Assembly: GCA_937958475.1 (NCBI GenBank)
Contig: CALFXR010000201.1
Location: forward strand, 1-64,000
Reading direction: 5' to 3'
Source: an uncultured Mesorhizobium sp.
GTDB lineage: Bacteria; Pseudomonadota; Alphaproteobacteria; Rhizobiales; Rhizobiaceae
DNA: 64,000 nt
A program made the translations under genes and the position numbers. Shown here piece after piece: positions 41,944-51,156 of this stretch. Position 1 is the stretch's first letter. The number at the start of each line of letters is the position of its first letter. The notes under the pieces are model-generated. The model was not told the origin of the DNA. It saw only the letters and a program-made list of their open reading frames with translations, and did no database searches.

Positions 41944-42735
41944 TCAGGCCGCTTCCAGCGCCAGTTCCACCGCCGTCGGAACGTGGTCGGACGGCTTTTC
42001 CCACGAGCGCACGTGCTTTTCCACCGAGGCCGCGGCGAGGCGGTCCGCAGCTTCCGGCGACAGCATCAGGTGGTCGATGCGGATGCCGTTGTTCTTCTGC
42101 CAGGCGCCTGCCTGGTAGTCCCAGAACGTGTAGACGTCGGAGGAATCGGTGACGGCGCGGATGGCGTCGGTGAAGCCGAGCGCCGCCAGCCGCCGGAACG
42201 CCTGGCGACTTTCCGGCTGGTAGAGCGCGTCGCCAAGCCATGCCTCGGGGTGTTTCGCGTCCTCCGGCATCGGAATGACGTTGTAGTCGCCGGCGAGCAC
42301 CAGTGGCTCCTCCAGCACCATGCGCTCCTCGGCCCAGCGTTCCAGGCGGCGCATCCAGGCGAGCTTGTAGGTGAACTTGTCCGTGCCGACCGGATTGCCG
42401 TTCGGCAGGTAGAGCGAGACGACACGGAGCGCACCCTGCTTTGTCGAGAACACGCCCTCGATGAAGCGCGACTGCTCGTCGCCGTCGTCGCCGGGCAGGC
42501 CGCGGGTAATCTCGTCGAAGGGCAGCTTCGACAGGATCGCCACGCCGTTGAAGCCCTTCTGGCCGTGGGTGGCGACATTGTAGCCGGCGGCCTCGATCTC
42601 GAAGCGCGGGAACTGCTCGTCGACGCTCTTGATCTCCTGCAGGCAGACGATGTCGGGATCGCTCTCCTTCAGCCAGTGCAGGAGATTGTCGATGCGCGCC
42701 TTCACGCCATTGATGTTCCAGGTCACGATTTTCAT
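41944..42735 (-). CDS. xthA: Exodeoxyribonuclease III
   Basis: It encodes 263 residues from ATG 42735 (MKIVTWNINGVKARI), three codons inside the open frame. The AP-endonuclease motifs are complete: DIVCLQEIKSVD (metal Glu), SLYLPNGNPVG, VLAGDYNVIPMPEDA, NGIRIDHLMLS and the catalytic KPSDHVPTAVEL. It removes abasic sites and 3' blocks in base excision repair. It is divergent from the permease gene with 121 bp between starts. Confidence 0.95.
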   Translation of the reverse strand: MKIVTWNINGVKARIDNLLHWLKESDPDIVCLQEIKSVDEQFPRFEIEAAGYNVATHGQKGFNGVAILSKLPFDEITRGLPGDDGDEQSRFIEGVFSTKQGALRVVSLYLPNGNPVGTDKFTYKLAWMRRLERWAEERMVLEEPLVLAGDYNVIPMPEDAKHPEAWLGDALYQPESRQAFRRLAALGFTDAIRAVTDSSDVYTFWDYQAGAWQKNNGIRIDHLMLSPEAADRLAAASVEKHVRSWEKPSDHVPTAVELALEAA

Positions 42736-42856
42736 GAAAATCACGCGAGAATTTCAAAATTAACTGTATGGAGCGTCCCGCCCATCTGGTTGATCCTGCA
42801 CCATCGCGCCGCAGAATAAAACCCGAAGAAAACGGCGCAAGGGGAAGGGGAACCAA

Positions 42857-44341
42857 ATGTCGTCAACCGTCCACCCGGTGGACGAGGTGCTTCCGGCACC
42901 GCGTCTCGCCGCACTCGGAATCCAGCACGTCCTCGTCATGTATGCCGGCGCCATTGCCGTCCCGCTCATCATCGGCCGGGCGCTGAAGCTTGAGCCGGAA
43001 CAGGTCGCGTTCCTGATCTCGGCAGATCTTTTCGTCTGCGGCATCGTCACCATCATCCAGTCGCTCGGCGCCACCCAGTGGTTCGGCATCAAGCTGCCGG
43101 TGATGATGGGCGTCACCTTTGCCGCGGTCGGGCCGATGGTCGCCATGGCCAACGCCAATCCGGGTGTCGACGGCGCCCGCATGATCTTCGGCGCGATCAT
43201 CGGCGCCGGCATCGTTGGCATCGTCATCGCGCCGCTGGTCAGCCGCATGCTGCGCTTCTTCCCGCCTGTCGTCACCGGCACGATCATCGTCGTCATCGGC
43301 ATCTCGCTGATGCGCATCGGCATCAACTGGATCTTCGGCAACCCGGTCGGCCCGACCGCGCCGAAGATCGTGGCGCCCGAGCACGCCGAATGGCTGAAGG
43401 CGGTCACCGAACTCGCTGCCCAGCCAGGCTCGGTCGTTCCCGCGCTGCCGCAGAAACTCGCACTCGCCGTGTCGGCGGCTAATCCGGCCTACGCGCCGGT
43501 CGGCAACATCGTCATCTCGGCGATCGTGCTCGTCGCGATCCTCGCCATCGCCCGCTTCGGCAAAGGCTTCGTCGCCAACATCGCGGTCCTGCTCGGCATC
43601 GTCATCGGCGCCGTCATCGCCGCCGCGCTCGGCATGATGCACTTCGAGAAGGTCGCGACCGCCGGCTGGTTCGCCCTGGTGACGCCGTTCCGCTTCGGCA
43701 CGCCTGTCTTCGATCCGGTGCTGATCGTCACGATGACGCTGGTCATGATCGTCGTCATGATCGAATCGACCGGCATGTTCCTGGCGCTTGGCGACATGAC
43801 CGGCAGGAAGGTCACCCAGCCGATGCTGTCTGCCGGCCTGCGCACCGACGGGCTCGGTACCGTCATCGGCGGCATCTTCAACACCTTCCCCTACACCAGC
43901 TTCTCGCAGAACGTCGGCCTGGTCGGCGTCACCGGCGTCAGGAGCCGCTTTGTCTGCGTTACCGGTGGCGTCATCCTGATCGTCCTCGGCCTGGTGCCGA
44001 AGATGGGCGCTCTGGTCGAGGCGCTGCCGACCTTCGTGCTCGGCGGTGCGGGGCTGGTCATGTTCGGCATGGTCGCCGCCACCGGCATCCGCATCCTTTC
44101 GGGCGTCGACTTCAAGGGCAGCCGCAACAACCTCTTCGTCGTCGCCGTGTCGATCGGCTTCGGCATGATCCCGCTGGTCGCGCCCGACTTCAAGACGTGG
44201 CTGCCGCACGCGATCCACCCGCTGATCGAATCGGGCATCCTGCTCGCCTCGATCTCGGCAGTCGTGCTCAACGCCTTCTTCAACGGCGCGGCCGGCGACA
44301 CAGACGGCGCAAAGGAAGTGGCGATGGCCGCGGAAGCCTGA
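42857..44341 (+). CDS. NCS2-family nucleobase permease (uracil/xanthine type)
   Basis: It encodes 494 residues, mostly hydrophobic, with about 14 membrane segments as expected for NCS2. Family parts are GIQHVLVMYAGAIAVPLIIG at the N-terminus, a re-entrant-loop signature region QSLGATQWFGIKLPVMMGVT, and IIGGIFNTFPYTSFSQNVGL with the Q-N-V-G pattern of xanthine/urate carriers. It imports a purine or pyrimidine base with protons. AAGGGGAA lies before the start. No purine-sensing riboswitch was found in the 121-bp leader. A strong hairpin follows the stop. Confidence 0.9.
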   Translation: MSSTVHPVDEVLPAPRLAALGIQHVLVMYAGAIAVPLIIGRALKLEPEQVAFLISADLFVCGIVTIIQSLGATQWFGIKLPVMMGVTFAAVGPMVAMANANPGVDGARMIFGAIIGAGIVGIVIAPLVSRMLRFFPPVVTGTIIVVIGISLMRIGINWIFGNPVGPTAPKIVAPEHAEWLKAVTELAAQPGSVVPALPQKLALAVSAANPAYAPVGNIVISAIVLVAILAIARFGKGFVANIAVLLGIVIGAVIAAALGMMHFEKVATAGWFALVTPFRFGTPVFDPVLIVTMTLVMIVVMIESTGMFLALGDMTGRKVTQPMLSAGLRTDGLGTVIGGIFNTFPYTSFSQNVGLVGVTGVRSRFVCVTGGVILIVLGLVPKMGALVEALPTFVLGGAGLVMFGMVAATGIRILSGVDFKGSRNNLFVVAVSIGFGMIPLVAPDFKTWLPHAIHPLIESGILLASISAVVLNAFFNGAAGDTDGAKEVAMAAEA

Positions 44342-44354
44342 GACCAGGCGCAAA

Positions 44355-44379
44355 GGCGGGCCGCCCGAAGCGGCCCGCC
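44355..44379 (+). terminator. Terminator-like hairpin after the permease gene
   Basis: A perfect 10-bp stem GGCGGGCCGC/GCGGCCCGCC with a CCGAA loop, 14 bases after the stop. A short TTT occurs downstream but no full T-run. It likely ends the permease transcript and faces the convergent erpA gene. Confidence 0.65.
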
Positions 44380-44380
44380 C

Positions 44381-44419
44381 GTCAGTTTGGGTAGCTCGTC
44401 AGTTTGGGTAGCTCGTCAG
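44381..44419. repeat. 17-bp tandem repeat, two copies plus partial
   Basis: The unit GTCAGTTTGGGTAGCTC occurs twice head-to-tail (44381-44397, 44398-44414), followed by GTCAG. It lies between the permease terminator and the end of erpA. Probably slippage; no function is evident. Confidence 0.8.
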
Positions 44420-44432
44420 GTCGGGAAGACGG

Positions 44433-44780
44433 TCAGACCGAGAAGCTCGTGCCGCAACCGCAGGACGCGACGGCGTTGGGGTTCCTGATCTGGAACGACT
44501 GGCCCATCAGGTCGTCGACGAAGTCGATCACCGAGCCGCCCATGTAGATCAGCGACAGTTCGTCGATCAGCACGGTCGCGCCGTCCCTCTCGATGGCGAT
44601 GTCGTCGTCGTTGCGTCCGTCCACCAGGTCGAACTGGTAGGAGAAGCCGGAGCAGCCGCCGCCCTCGACCGACACCCTGAGCGCCGTCTTGCCCGGGTCG
44701 CCGGCAAGAATCTTCGCCACGCGCTTCGCCGCGGCGTCGGTCATCTCGACCTTCATGGAAGACTTGGCATCCGCGCCCAT
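44433..44780 (-). CDS. erpA: A-type iron-sulfur carrier/insertion protein
   Basis: It encodes 115 residues from ATG 44780; ATG 44789 or 44756 are other options. All three cluster ligands are present: C43 in EGGGCSGFSYQF, and C107 and C109 in ASCGCGTSF. A-type carriers hand Fe-S clusters to target enzymes. The divergent dGTPase gene next to it is the usual alphaproteobacterial neighbour, supporting ErpA rather than a nitrogen-fixation IscA. Confidence 0.92.
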   Translation of the reverse strand: MGADAKSSMKVEMTDAAAKRVAKILAGDPGKTALRVSVEGGGCSGFSYQFDLVDGRNDDDIAIERDGATVLIDELSLIYMGGSVIDFVDDLMGQSFQIRNPNAVASCGCGTSFSV

Positions 44781-44851
44781 GGTCGTCACCTTGCGTTCGC
44801 CTCTTCGTCATAGGTATGAAGCGGGCGGCGGCAAGTCAACCGGCGGCGGGA

Positions 44852-46072
44852 ATGGCGGAGACAGGCGAACTGGGCGACATCGGCTTCGGCTACCGGCCGC
44901 GCGCAGCCTATGCCTGCGATCCGGCGCGGTCGCGCGGGCGCTTCTACGCCGAGACCGAGAGCCCGACGAGGACCGCCTTCCAGCGCGACCGCGACCGCAT
45001 CATCCACTCCACCGCCTTCCGCCGGCTGAAGCACAAGACCCAGGTCTTCATCGCCCATGAGGGCGACCACTACCGAACGCGCCTGACCCATTCGATCGAG
45101 GTGGCGCAGATCGCCCGTGCCCTGGCGAGGGCGCTGCGCGGCGACGAGGACCTCGCCGAGGCCGTTGCGCTGGTCCACGACTTCGGTCACACGCCCTTCG
45201 GCCACACGGGCGAGGACGCTCTGAACGCCAGGATGGCCGAATGGGGCGGTTTCGACCACAACGCCCAGTCGCTGCGCATCGTCACCCGGCTGGAGCGGCG
45301 CTACGCCGAGTTCGACGGGCTGAACCTGACCTGGGAAACGCTAGAGGGTCTGGTCAAGCACAACGGGCCGCTGACCGATGTCTCGGGCGAGGGGCTCTCC
45401 GGCCCCGTGCCGCAGGCCATCCGCGATTTCGACGCGCTGTTCGATCTCGAACTCAACCGCCATGCGGGCATCGAGGCGCAGTGCGCGGCGATCGCCGACG
45501 ACATCGCCTACAACACGCACGACATCGACGATGGCCTGCGCTCGGGCCTGCTCGCGCTCGACATGCTGAAGGAGGTGGCGCTTCCGGCCGAGATTCTCGC
45601 CGAAGTCGAGGCGCGCTATCCGGCGCTCGATTCGGTCCGCACCGGCCACGAACTCCTGCGCCGGCAGATCACGCGCCTGGTCGAAGACGTCATCGTCACG
45701 GCCCGTGCCACGCTGGAGGAGTTGGCGCCGCAGAGTCCGGAAGACGTCCATGCCGCCGGCCGCACCATCGTCACCTTTTCGACGGCCATGGCGGCGCGCG
45801 AGAAGGAGCTGAAGGCGTTCCTCTACCGCAATGTCTACCGTCACCCCGACGTAATGAAGATCAGGGCCGGCGCCGACCAGATCGTGCGTGACCTTTTCGA
45901 CGCCTATTTCGCCGATCCCCGGGCGATGCCCGAAGGCTGGCGCGAGGGGCTCGACCGCGCCGACGAGCGCATCCGCGCGCGCCATGTCGCCGATTTCCTC
46001 GCCGGCATGACCGACACCTATGCGGTGAAGGAACACCGGCGCTTGTTTGACCATACACCCGATTTGGGCTAG
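44852..46072 (+). CDS. dgt: Deoxyguanosinetriphosphate triphosphohydrolase-like protein
   Basis: It encodes 406 residues from ATG 44852, where the family's N-terminus IGFGYRPRAAYACDP follows soon; ATG 44816 would add 12 residues. The HD-domain ligands are visible in RTRLTHSIEVAQIARAL and VALVHDFGHTPFGHTGED, with a preceding STAFRRLKHKTQV. It hydrolyses dNTPs to nucleosides and triphosphate, controlling pool size and mutation. The argS gene follows 61 bp later on the same strand. Confidence 0.92.
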   Translation: MAETGELGDIGFGYRPRAAYACDPARSRGRFYAETESPTRTAFQRDRDRIIHSTAFRRLKHKTQVFIAHEGDHYRTRLTHSIEVAQIARALARALRGDEDLAEAVALVHDFGHTPFGHTGEDALNARMAEWGGFDHNAQSLRIVTRLERRYAEFDGLNLTWETLEGLVKHNGPLTDVSGEGLSGPVPQAIRDFDALFDLELNRHAGIEAQCAAIADDIAYNTHDIDDGLRSGLLALDMLKEVALPAEILAEVEARYPALDSVRTGHELLRRQITRLVEDVIVTARATLEELAPQSPEDVHAAGRTIVTFSTAMAAREKELKAFLYRNVYRHPDVMKIRAGADQIVRDLFDAYFADPRAMPEGWREGLDRADERIRARHVADFLAGMTDTYAVKEHRRLFDHTPDLG

Positions 46073-46133
46073 TCCGGGCGCGCCTCGCGGTCGATCGGCC
46101 GCGCCTTGCAGCCGAAAATCCCGGGTAGCGGCC

Positions 46134-47891
46134 ATGAACATATTCGCCGAGTTCAACGAGCGGATCAGGAAGATCGTCGAAAGCCTTGGAATCACGGCTG
46201 CCGACGGCAGCGCGCTCGATCTCGGCCGCATCGCCGTCGAAGCGCCCCGCGACCCGTCCCACGGCGACCTGGCGACGAATGCCGCGATGGTGCTGGCCAA
46301 GCCGGCCGGGCAGAATCCGCGCGCGCTCGCCGAGCGCATCGCCGAGGCCCTGCGCGCCGACCCCGACGTGAGGGCGGCCGACGTCGCCGGTCCGGGTTTC
46401 GTCAACATCTCGCTCGACGACCGCTATTGGCAGGACGCGCTCGCCGAGATGCTTGCGGCAGGCACCGGCTACGGACGGTCCGGCAAGGGCGCCGGCCGCA
46501 AGGTCAACGTCGAGTATGTCTCGGCCAATCCGACCGGACCGATGCATGTCGGCCACTGCCGCGGCGCGGTCGTCGGCGACGCCCTCGCCAACCTGCTGGC
46601 CTTCGCCGGCTTCGACGTCACCAAGGAATACTACATCAACGACGCCGGGGCGCAGATCGACGTCCTCGCCCGTTCGGTGATGCTGCGCTACCGCGAGGCG
46701 CTCGGCGAGGCGATCGGCGAGATTCCTGCCGGACTCTATCCGGGCGACTATCTCGTTCCGGTCGGCCAGGCGCTGGCGAAGGAATTCGGCGACAGGCTGT
46801 TGCGCATGCCGGAAAGCGAGGCGCTGGCGATCGTCAAGGACCGCACGATCGACGCGATGATGGAGATGATCCGCGAGGATCTCGCCGCCCTCAACGTGCA
46901 CCATGAGGTGTTCTTCTCCGAGCGCACGCTGCACGCCGGCAACGGCGGCATGATCCGCACGGCGATCAACGACCTGACGCTGAAGGGCCACGTCTACAAG
47001 GGCAAGCTGGCGCCGCCGAAGGGCGAGAAGTCCGACGACTGGGAGGACCGCGAACAGACGCTGTTCCGCTCGACCGACGTCGGCGACGACGTCGACCGCC
47101 CGCTGGTGAAGTCCGACGGCTCCTACACCTATTTCGCGGCAGACGTCGCCTACATGAAGGACAAGATCGAGCGCGGTTTCCAGCAGCTCGTCTTCATCCT
47201 CGGCGCCGACCACGGCGGCTACGTCAAGCGCATGGAGGCGCTCGGCAAGGCGCTGTCTGGCGGCACCGTCGACGTGACCATCCTGCTCTGCAACCTCGTG
47301 AAGCTCTTCCGCGACGGCGAGCCGGTGCGCATGTCGAAGCGCTCGGGCGACTTCGTCACGCTGCGCGAGGTGGTCGAGGAGGTGGGCCGCGACCCGATCC
47401 GCTTCATGATGCTCTACCGCAAGAACGACGCGCCGCTCGATTTCGACTTCGCCAAGGTGACCGAGCAGTCGAAGGACAACCCGGTCTTCTACGTGCAGTA
47501 TGCCTCGGCGCGGTCCCATTCCGTATTCCGCCAGGCCGTCGAGCAGCTTGGCGCGGCGGAACTCGACCGAGCCGCCCTGTCGCGCCACGTCCGCTTCCTC
47601 AGGGACGAGGGCGAGATCGGATTGATCCGAAAGCTCGCAGAATATCCGCGCGTCGTCGAGCAGGCGGCCCAGGCGTTGGAGCCGCACCGGCTGGCTTTTT
47701 ACCTCTACGATCTCGCCAGTTCCTTCCACGGCCAGTGGAACCGCGGCACGGAGAACCCGGACTTACGGTTTGTTAAGGTTAACGATCCAGAATTGAGCCA
47801 TGCCAGACTAGGGCTGGTGCAGGCTGTGTCGGACGTCCTGACGTCGGGACTGGCGCTGATCGGGGCCGAAGCGCCCACGGAAATGCGCTAG
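46134..47891 (+). CDS. argS: Arginyl-tRNA synthetase
   Basis: It encodes 585 residues from ATG 46134, matching the family N-terminus MNIFAEFNERIRKIVESL. Class I signatures: NPTGPMHVGH at residues 132-141 and VRMSKRSGDFVTLREVVEEV near 400. The N-terminal Add-1 domain and the C-terminal anticodon-binding domain (YDLASSFHGQWNRG) are complete. It charges tRNA-Arg. The SPOR-domain gene follows after about 100 bp, the usual order in Rhizobiales. Confidence 0.97.
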   Translation: MNIFAEFNERIRKIVESLGITAADGSALDLGRIAVEAPRDPSHGDLATNAAMVLAKPAGQNPRALAERIAEALRADPDVRAADVAGPGFVNISLDDRYWQDALAEMLAAGTGYGRSGKGAGRKVNVEYVSANPTGPMHVGHCRGAVVGDALANLLAFAGFDVTKEYYINDAGAQIDVLARSVMLRYREALGEAIGEIPAGLYPGDYLVPVGQALAKEFGDRLLRMPESEALAIVKDRTIDAMMEMIREDLAALNVHHEVFFSERTLHAGNGGMIRTAINDLTLKGHVYKGKLAPPKGEKSDDWEDREQTLFRSTDVGDDVDRPLVKSDGSYTYFAADVAYMKDKIERGFQQLVFILGADHGGYVKRMEALGKALSGGTVDVTILLCNLVKLFRDGEPVRMSKRSGDFVTLREVVEEVGRDPIRFMMLYRKNDAPLDFDFAKVTEQSKDNPVFYVQYASARSHSVFRQAVEQLGAAELDRAALSRHVRFLRDEGEIGLIRKLAEYPRVVEQAAQALEPHRLAFYLYDLASSFHGQWNRGTENPDLRFVKVNDPELSHARLGLVQAVSDVLTSGLALIGAEAPTEMR

Positions 47892-47989
47892 ATTCGCCGA
47901 AAAACCTGTCACCTTTTGCCCACATTGCGCTGGTACGGCCAACCCCGCGGCACGCCCTTTCGTGCCCCTGTGCGAGTATGGGAAGTAGT

Positions 47990-50900
47990 ATGGCAGACGC
48001 AGGCAAGCTCAAGCGTATCGAGCCGATCGACTATGGCGAGGACGATCCTTTCGCCGAGCTGACCCGCATCATGGGCTTCGATCCGCGCGTCCCCTCCCGC
48101 CCGGCTGCGGCCGGCCAGCCCGCCCAGGCAGCCGTTGCTCCATCCGCCCGCACCGAGCCCGCCATTGTCGGCCAGGACGAGTTCGGCTTCGACATCGATC
48201 TCGAGCGCGAACTGCTCGGCGGCCTCGCGACCGACGCCGATCTGCCGGTCCCGGCCGTATCCGCCGCGTCGTTCGACCGTCCGGCGCAGCCGGTCGCTGC
48301 CGATCTCGACCGGGACTTCGATGACGCCTTCGCCATGGAGATCGGCGATCTCGATTTCGATCTGGACGCGGTGGAAGTGGCCAACGACGACGTCGCCGTC
48401 GATTTCGCCGCGCCCGCATTGCCGCCGGTCGCCGTGCCGGTCACGGAGGAACTGCCGATGGCCGCCGATCGAAGGGACGACGATTTCACCCACGGCGCGA
48501 GCAACGAGTCCGCACCCGCGACAGCCAATGCCGCCACCGACGAGGATATCGACTTCGGGTTTGACCTCGCCATGGCGGAGATCGACATGGATTTCGCCTC
48601 AGGCCGGGCCGTTTCGGCGCCGGCCTCCGCCGAGGAAGCGGATCTCGATTTCTTCGACGAGGACGCGTTCGAGCAGGCACTCGCCCTCGAGGGAGAGACG
48701 GTCGCCACCGCTACGGCGCCCGCCTACGCGGTCGCGGAAGAGCCGGCTTACGACCTCTGCGAAGAACCGGCCCGCGCCGCGCCGGTCGAGGCCATGTCCG
48801 CCAGGCCGATGCGGCCGCAGGAGGAACCGACGCTCGAGGACGAACTCGCCGCGCTTCTCGGCAATCCCGTCGCTCGGGTCGAACTGCCCGGCAGCTATGA
48901 CAGCGAGCCGTTTCCGGCAACGTTCGCTGCTTCGGCCGGTGCCGATCGTGATGTGGCCGACTCCGGCGACGGTTTTGTCGGATTCGAGGCTGAACTTGCC
49001 GCCTGGGAGCCGGAGGACGTCGCCGGCGCATACGACGCCGACGGTGCCTACGACGCGCCCGAACAGCCGACATTCGATGCCGATGTCGATGCCTATGCGG
49101 CCGATGCGGATTATCGCGACGACGCCGACGGCTATTATGCCGACGCGGATGCGGCCGTCGCGGCGGAACAGGCCGACCTCGGGTCTGGCCCCTATGCCGA
49201 CCGGTACGATGCCGCCGTCTTCGACGTAGACGCGGGCGAACCCGCTGCGGAGGAGCAGGCCGTCGCCGAAGAGCCGGTCTTTGACCCCCTTGCGGCTCTG
49301 CGCTCGATGGCGACCGATCTCGGCCGCGGCAGCGCCGCCCCGTCTTCCCCCGGCTACCGATCGCTGGCGACGCCGACGGCGAGCCCGTCCTACGCGGCGG
49401 CCCAGTCCTCCTACCAGTATCGATCGGCGGACCAGTCCTACGCCGCGCCGGCGGCGCAGTCCTATGTGGCTCCCACCGCACCGTCTCACGCCGCTGCGGC
49501 CCCCGTCGATCCGCTCGATTCCTACGACCTCGGCCAGATCTACGACGACGCGCAAATGGCCGTCGCCGACGACGACGTGCCCGAGATCGAGACGATCGAC
49601 GTGCCCGAGAACGCCTTCGCGGTTGCCGACGATCTCGATCTTCCCGAACTTGCCTTCGCCGTCGACGATGCCCCGGCGCGCGGCTACGACGATTTCGACC
49701 GCGATTTCGCGATCGCCTACTCCGAACCGGATGCGGCCCACGGCGGCAATGCGGCCGAGGTCGAGGACCTCGCCGACTACGCCGACACGGCCTTCGCTTC
49801 GCGTCCCATGGACATGGGGCAGACGTCCGTCTCGATGGCGGGCGCAGCCGGATGGTCGCACGCCGCGGTCGACCGGAGCCTCGACGATCTCGACCTGGAA
49901 CTCGATGCTGCCGCGAATGCCGCCTTCGCCGACCTGGGCACCTTCGACGACGACGCCGTGGACGAGCACGCCGCTGCTCCCCTGCCGTACGAGGCGCAGC
50001 GCTCCGACGGAAGCCGTCGCGGCATCGTCATCGCGGCGATCGTCGGCGGCGTGGCGCTGATCGGCGGCATCGGCGCCTTCGCGCTGTCCTACGGCGATCG
50101 TTCTGGTTCGGATGTCCCAGTGGTGGTTCGCGCCGACGACACGCCGGTCAAGGTCCGTCCCGAAAATCCGGGCGGGACCGTCGTGCCCAACCAGGACAAC
50201 AAGGTCTACCAGACCGTCACCGGGGGTGTTTCCGCGCCCTCCCAGGAGACGCTGATCACCAGCAGCGAGGAGCCTGTCGACGTCGCCGTCGAAGGCGCGC
50301 TGCCGCTCAACGAGGACGATGTCGCGATCGACGTGGCGCCGAAAGGCGAGGACCGCGTCGAACCGACGGCCGACCTGGAGGCGACTGGTACGGCGGAGGA
50401 GATCGCCGTCGTCGCCCCGCGCAAGGTGCGGACGATGGTGGTCAAGCCGGACGGTTCGCTGGTTCCGCGCGAGGGGATCGTCGAGGAGACCGCCGTCGCC
50501 GAGCCGCAGCCGGGAGCCGAGGCTTCCGCCATGCAGCCGGCGGAATCCTCCGCAGCGGCCGCAAAGACAGATGGCGGCACCGTCTCCCGGGCGCCCGAGG
50601 CGACGCCGGTCGCGGTCGAGCCGGTGAAGACCAAGGTGGCGAAAGCCGCCGACGCGCCGAAGCCCGCCGAGAAGACCCGTACGGCGGCCATTCCCGATGC
50701 TGGTCCGCTGGCGCCGTCGCGCCCCGCGGACCAGCCGGTCGAGGTGGTCGGAGAGGTGAAGCCGGACCAGGTTGCCGCGGTCGGCGCCGCCGGCGCTTGG
50801 TCGGTGCAGATCGCCTCGCAGCCGAACGAGGCGGCGGCGAAGTCCTCCTATCAGGACCTGTCGCGTCGCTATGCCAGTGTCATCGGCGGCAAGGGCGTCA

Positions 50901-51034
50901 CCATCGTCAAGGCTGAAATCTCCGGCAAGGGAACGTTCTATCGTGTCCGCGTGCCGGCCGGCAGCCGCAGCGACGCGATCGCGCTCTGCGAGAAGTACAA
51001 GGCCGCGGGCGGAAACTGCTTCGTCTCGAAGTAG
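47990..51034 (+). CDS. Large SPOR-domain inner-membrane protein
   Basis: It encodes 1,014 residues. ATG 47990 is preferred over 47978 because GGGAAG lies four bases before it. The first 670 residues are cytoplasmic, very acidic and probably disordered, with recurring short motifs such as FGFDIDLERELLGGLA, DLDFDLDAVEVAND and DFGFDLAMAEIDMDF. A membrane helix follows (GIVIAAIVGGVALIGGIGAF, about 678-700), then a periplasmic linker and a C-terminal SPOR domain (from about 937: AWSVQIASQPNEAAAKSSYQ). SPOR domains bind denuded septal peptidoglycan, so it should act in division or envelope growth. It precedes nagZ. Confidence 0.85.
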   Translation: MADAGKLKRIEPIDYGEDDPFAELTRIMGFDPRVPSRPAAAGQPAQAAVAPSARTEPAIVGQDEFGFDIDLERELLGGLATDADLPVPAVSAASFDRPAQPVAADLDRDFDDAFAMEIGDLDFDLDAVEVANDDVAVDFAAPALPPVAVPVTEELPMAADRRDDDFTHGASNESAPATANAATDEDIDFGFDLAMAEIDMDFASGRAVSAPASAEEADLDFFDEDAFEQALALEGETVATATAPAYAVAEEPAYDLCEEPARAAPVEAMSARPMRPQEEPTLEDELAALLGNPVARVELPGSYDSEPFPATFAASAGADRDVADSGDGFVGFEAELAAWEPEDVAGAYDADGAYDAPEQPTFDADVDAYAADADYRDDADGYYADADAAVAAEQADLGSGPYADRYDAAVFDVDAGEPAAEEQAVAEEPVFDPLAALRSMATDLGRGSAAPSSPGYRSLATPTASPSYAAAQSSYQYRSADQSYAAPAAQSYVAPTAPSHAAAAPVDPLDSYDLGQIYDDAQMAVADDDVPEIETIDVPENAFAVADDLDLPELAFAVDDAPARGYDDFDRDFAIAYSEPDAAHGGNAAEVEDLADYADTAFASRPMDMGQTSVSMAGAAGWSHAAVDRSLDDLDLELDAAANAAFADLGTFDDDAVDEHAAAPLPYEAQRSDGSRRGIVIAAIVGGVALIGGIGAFALSYGDRSGSDVPVVVRADDTPVKVRPENPGGTVVPNQDNKVYQTVTGGVSAPSQETLITSSEEPVDVAVEGALPLNEDDVAIDVAPKGEDRVEPTADLEATGTAEEIAVVAPRKVRTMVVKPDGSLVPREGIVEETAVAEPQPGAEASAMQPAESSAAAAKTDGGTVSRAPEATPVAVEPVKTKVAKAADAPKPAEKTRTAAIPDAGPLAPSRPADQPVEVVGEVKPDQVAAVGAAGAWSVQIASQPNEAAAKSSYQDLSRRYASVIGGKGVTIVKAEISGKGTFYRVRVPAGSRSDAIALCEKYKAAGGNCFVSK

Positions 51035-51057
51035 CTGACCCTCGGCAACCTCCATCG

Positions 51058-51082
51058 ACGGCGCGGCCCTCGGCCGCGCCGT
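51058..51082 (+). terminator. Rho-independent-like terminator after the SPOR gene
   Basis: A perfect 11-bp stem ACGGCGCGGCC/GGCCGCGCCGT with a CTC loop, followed by TTGCGTTT. It lies 24 bases after the stop and separates the SPOR gene from nagZ. Confidence 0.75.
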
Positions 51083-51156
51083 TTGCGTTTGCCGGGGGGA
51101 AGGCGCCCCGGGTGCTCGTGATTCCATGGGAGAGAGAAACCGTCTAGGATTCGTCA

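Noticed and set aside
42736..42856. Possible purine riboswitch before the permease gene
   Set aside because: The 121-bp leader has no conserved purine-aptamer core or clear three-stem fold.
45861..47729. Minus-strand ORF of 622 codons
   Set aside because: It is antisense to argS and part of dgt, without a domain of its own.
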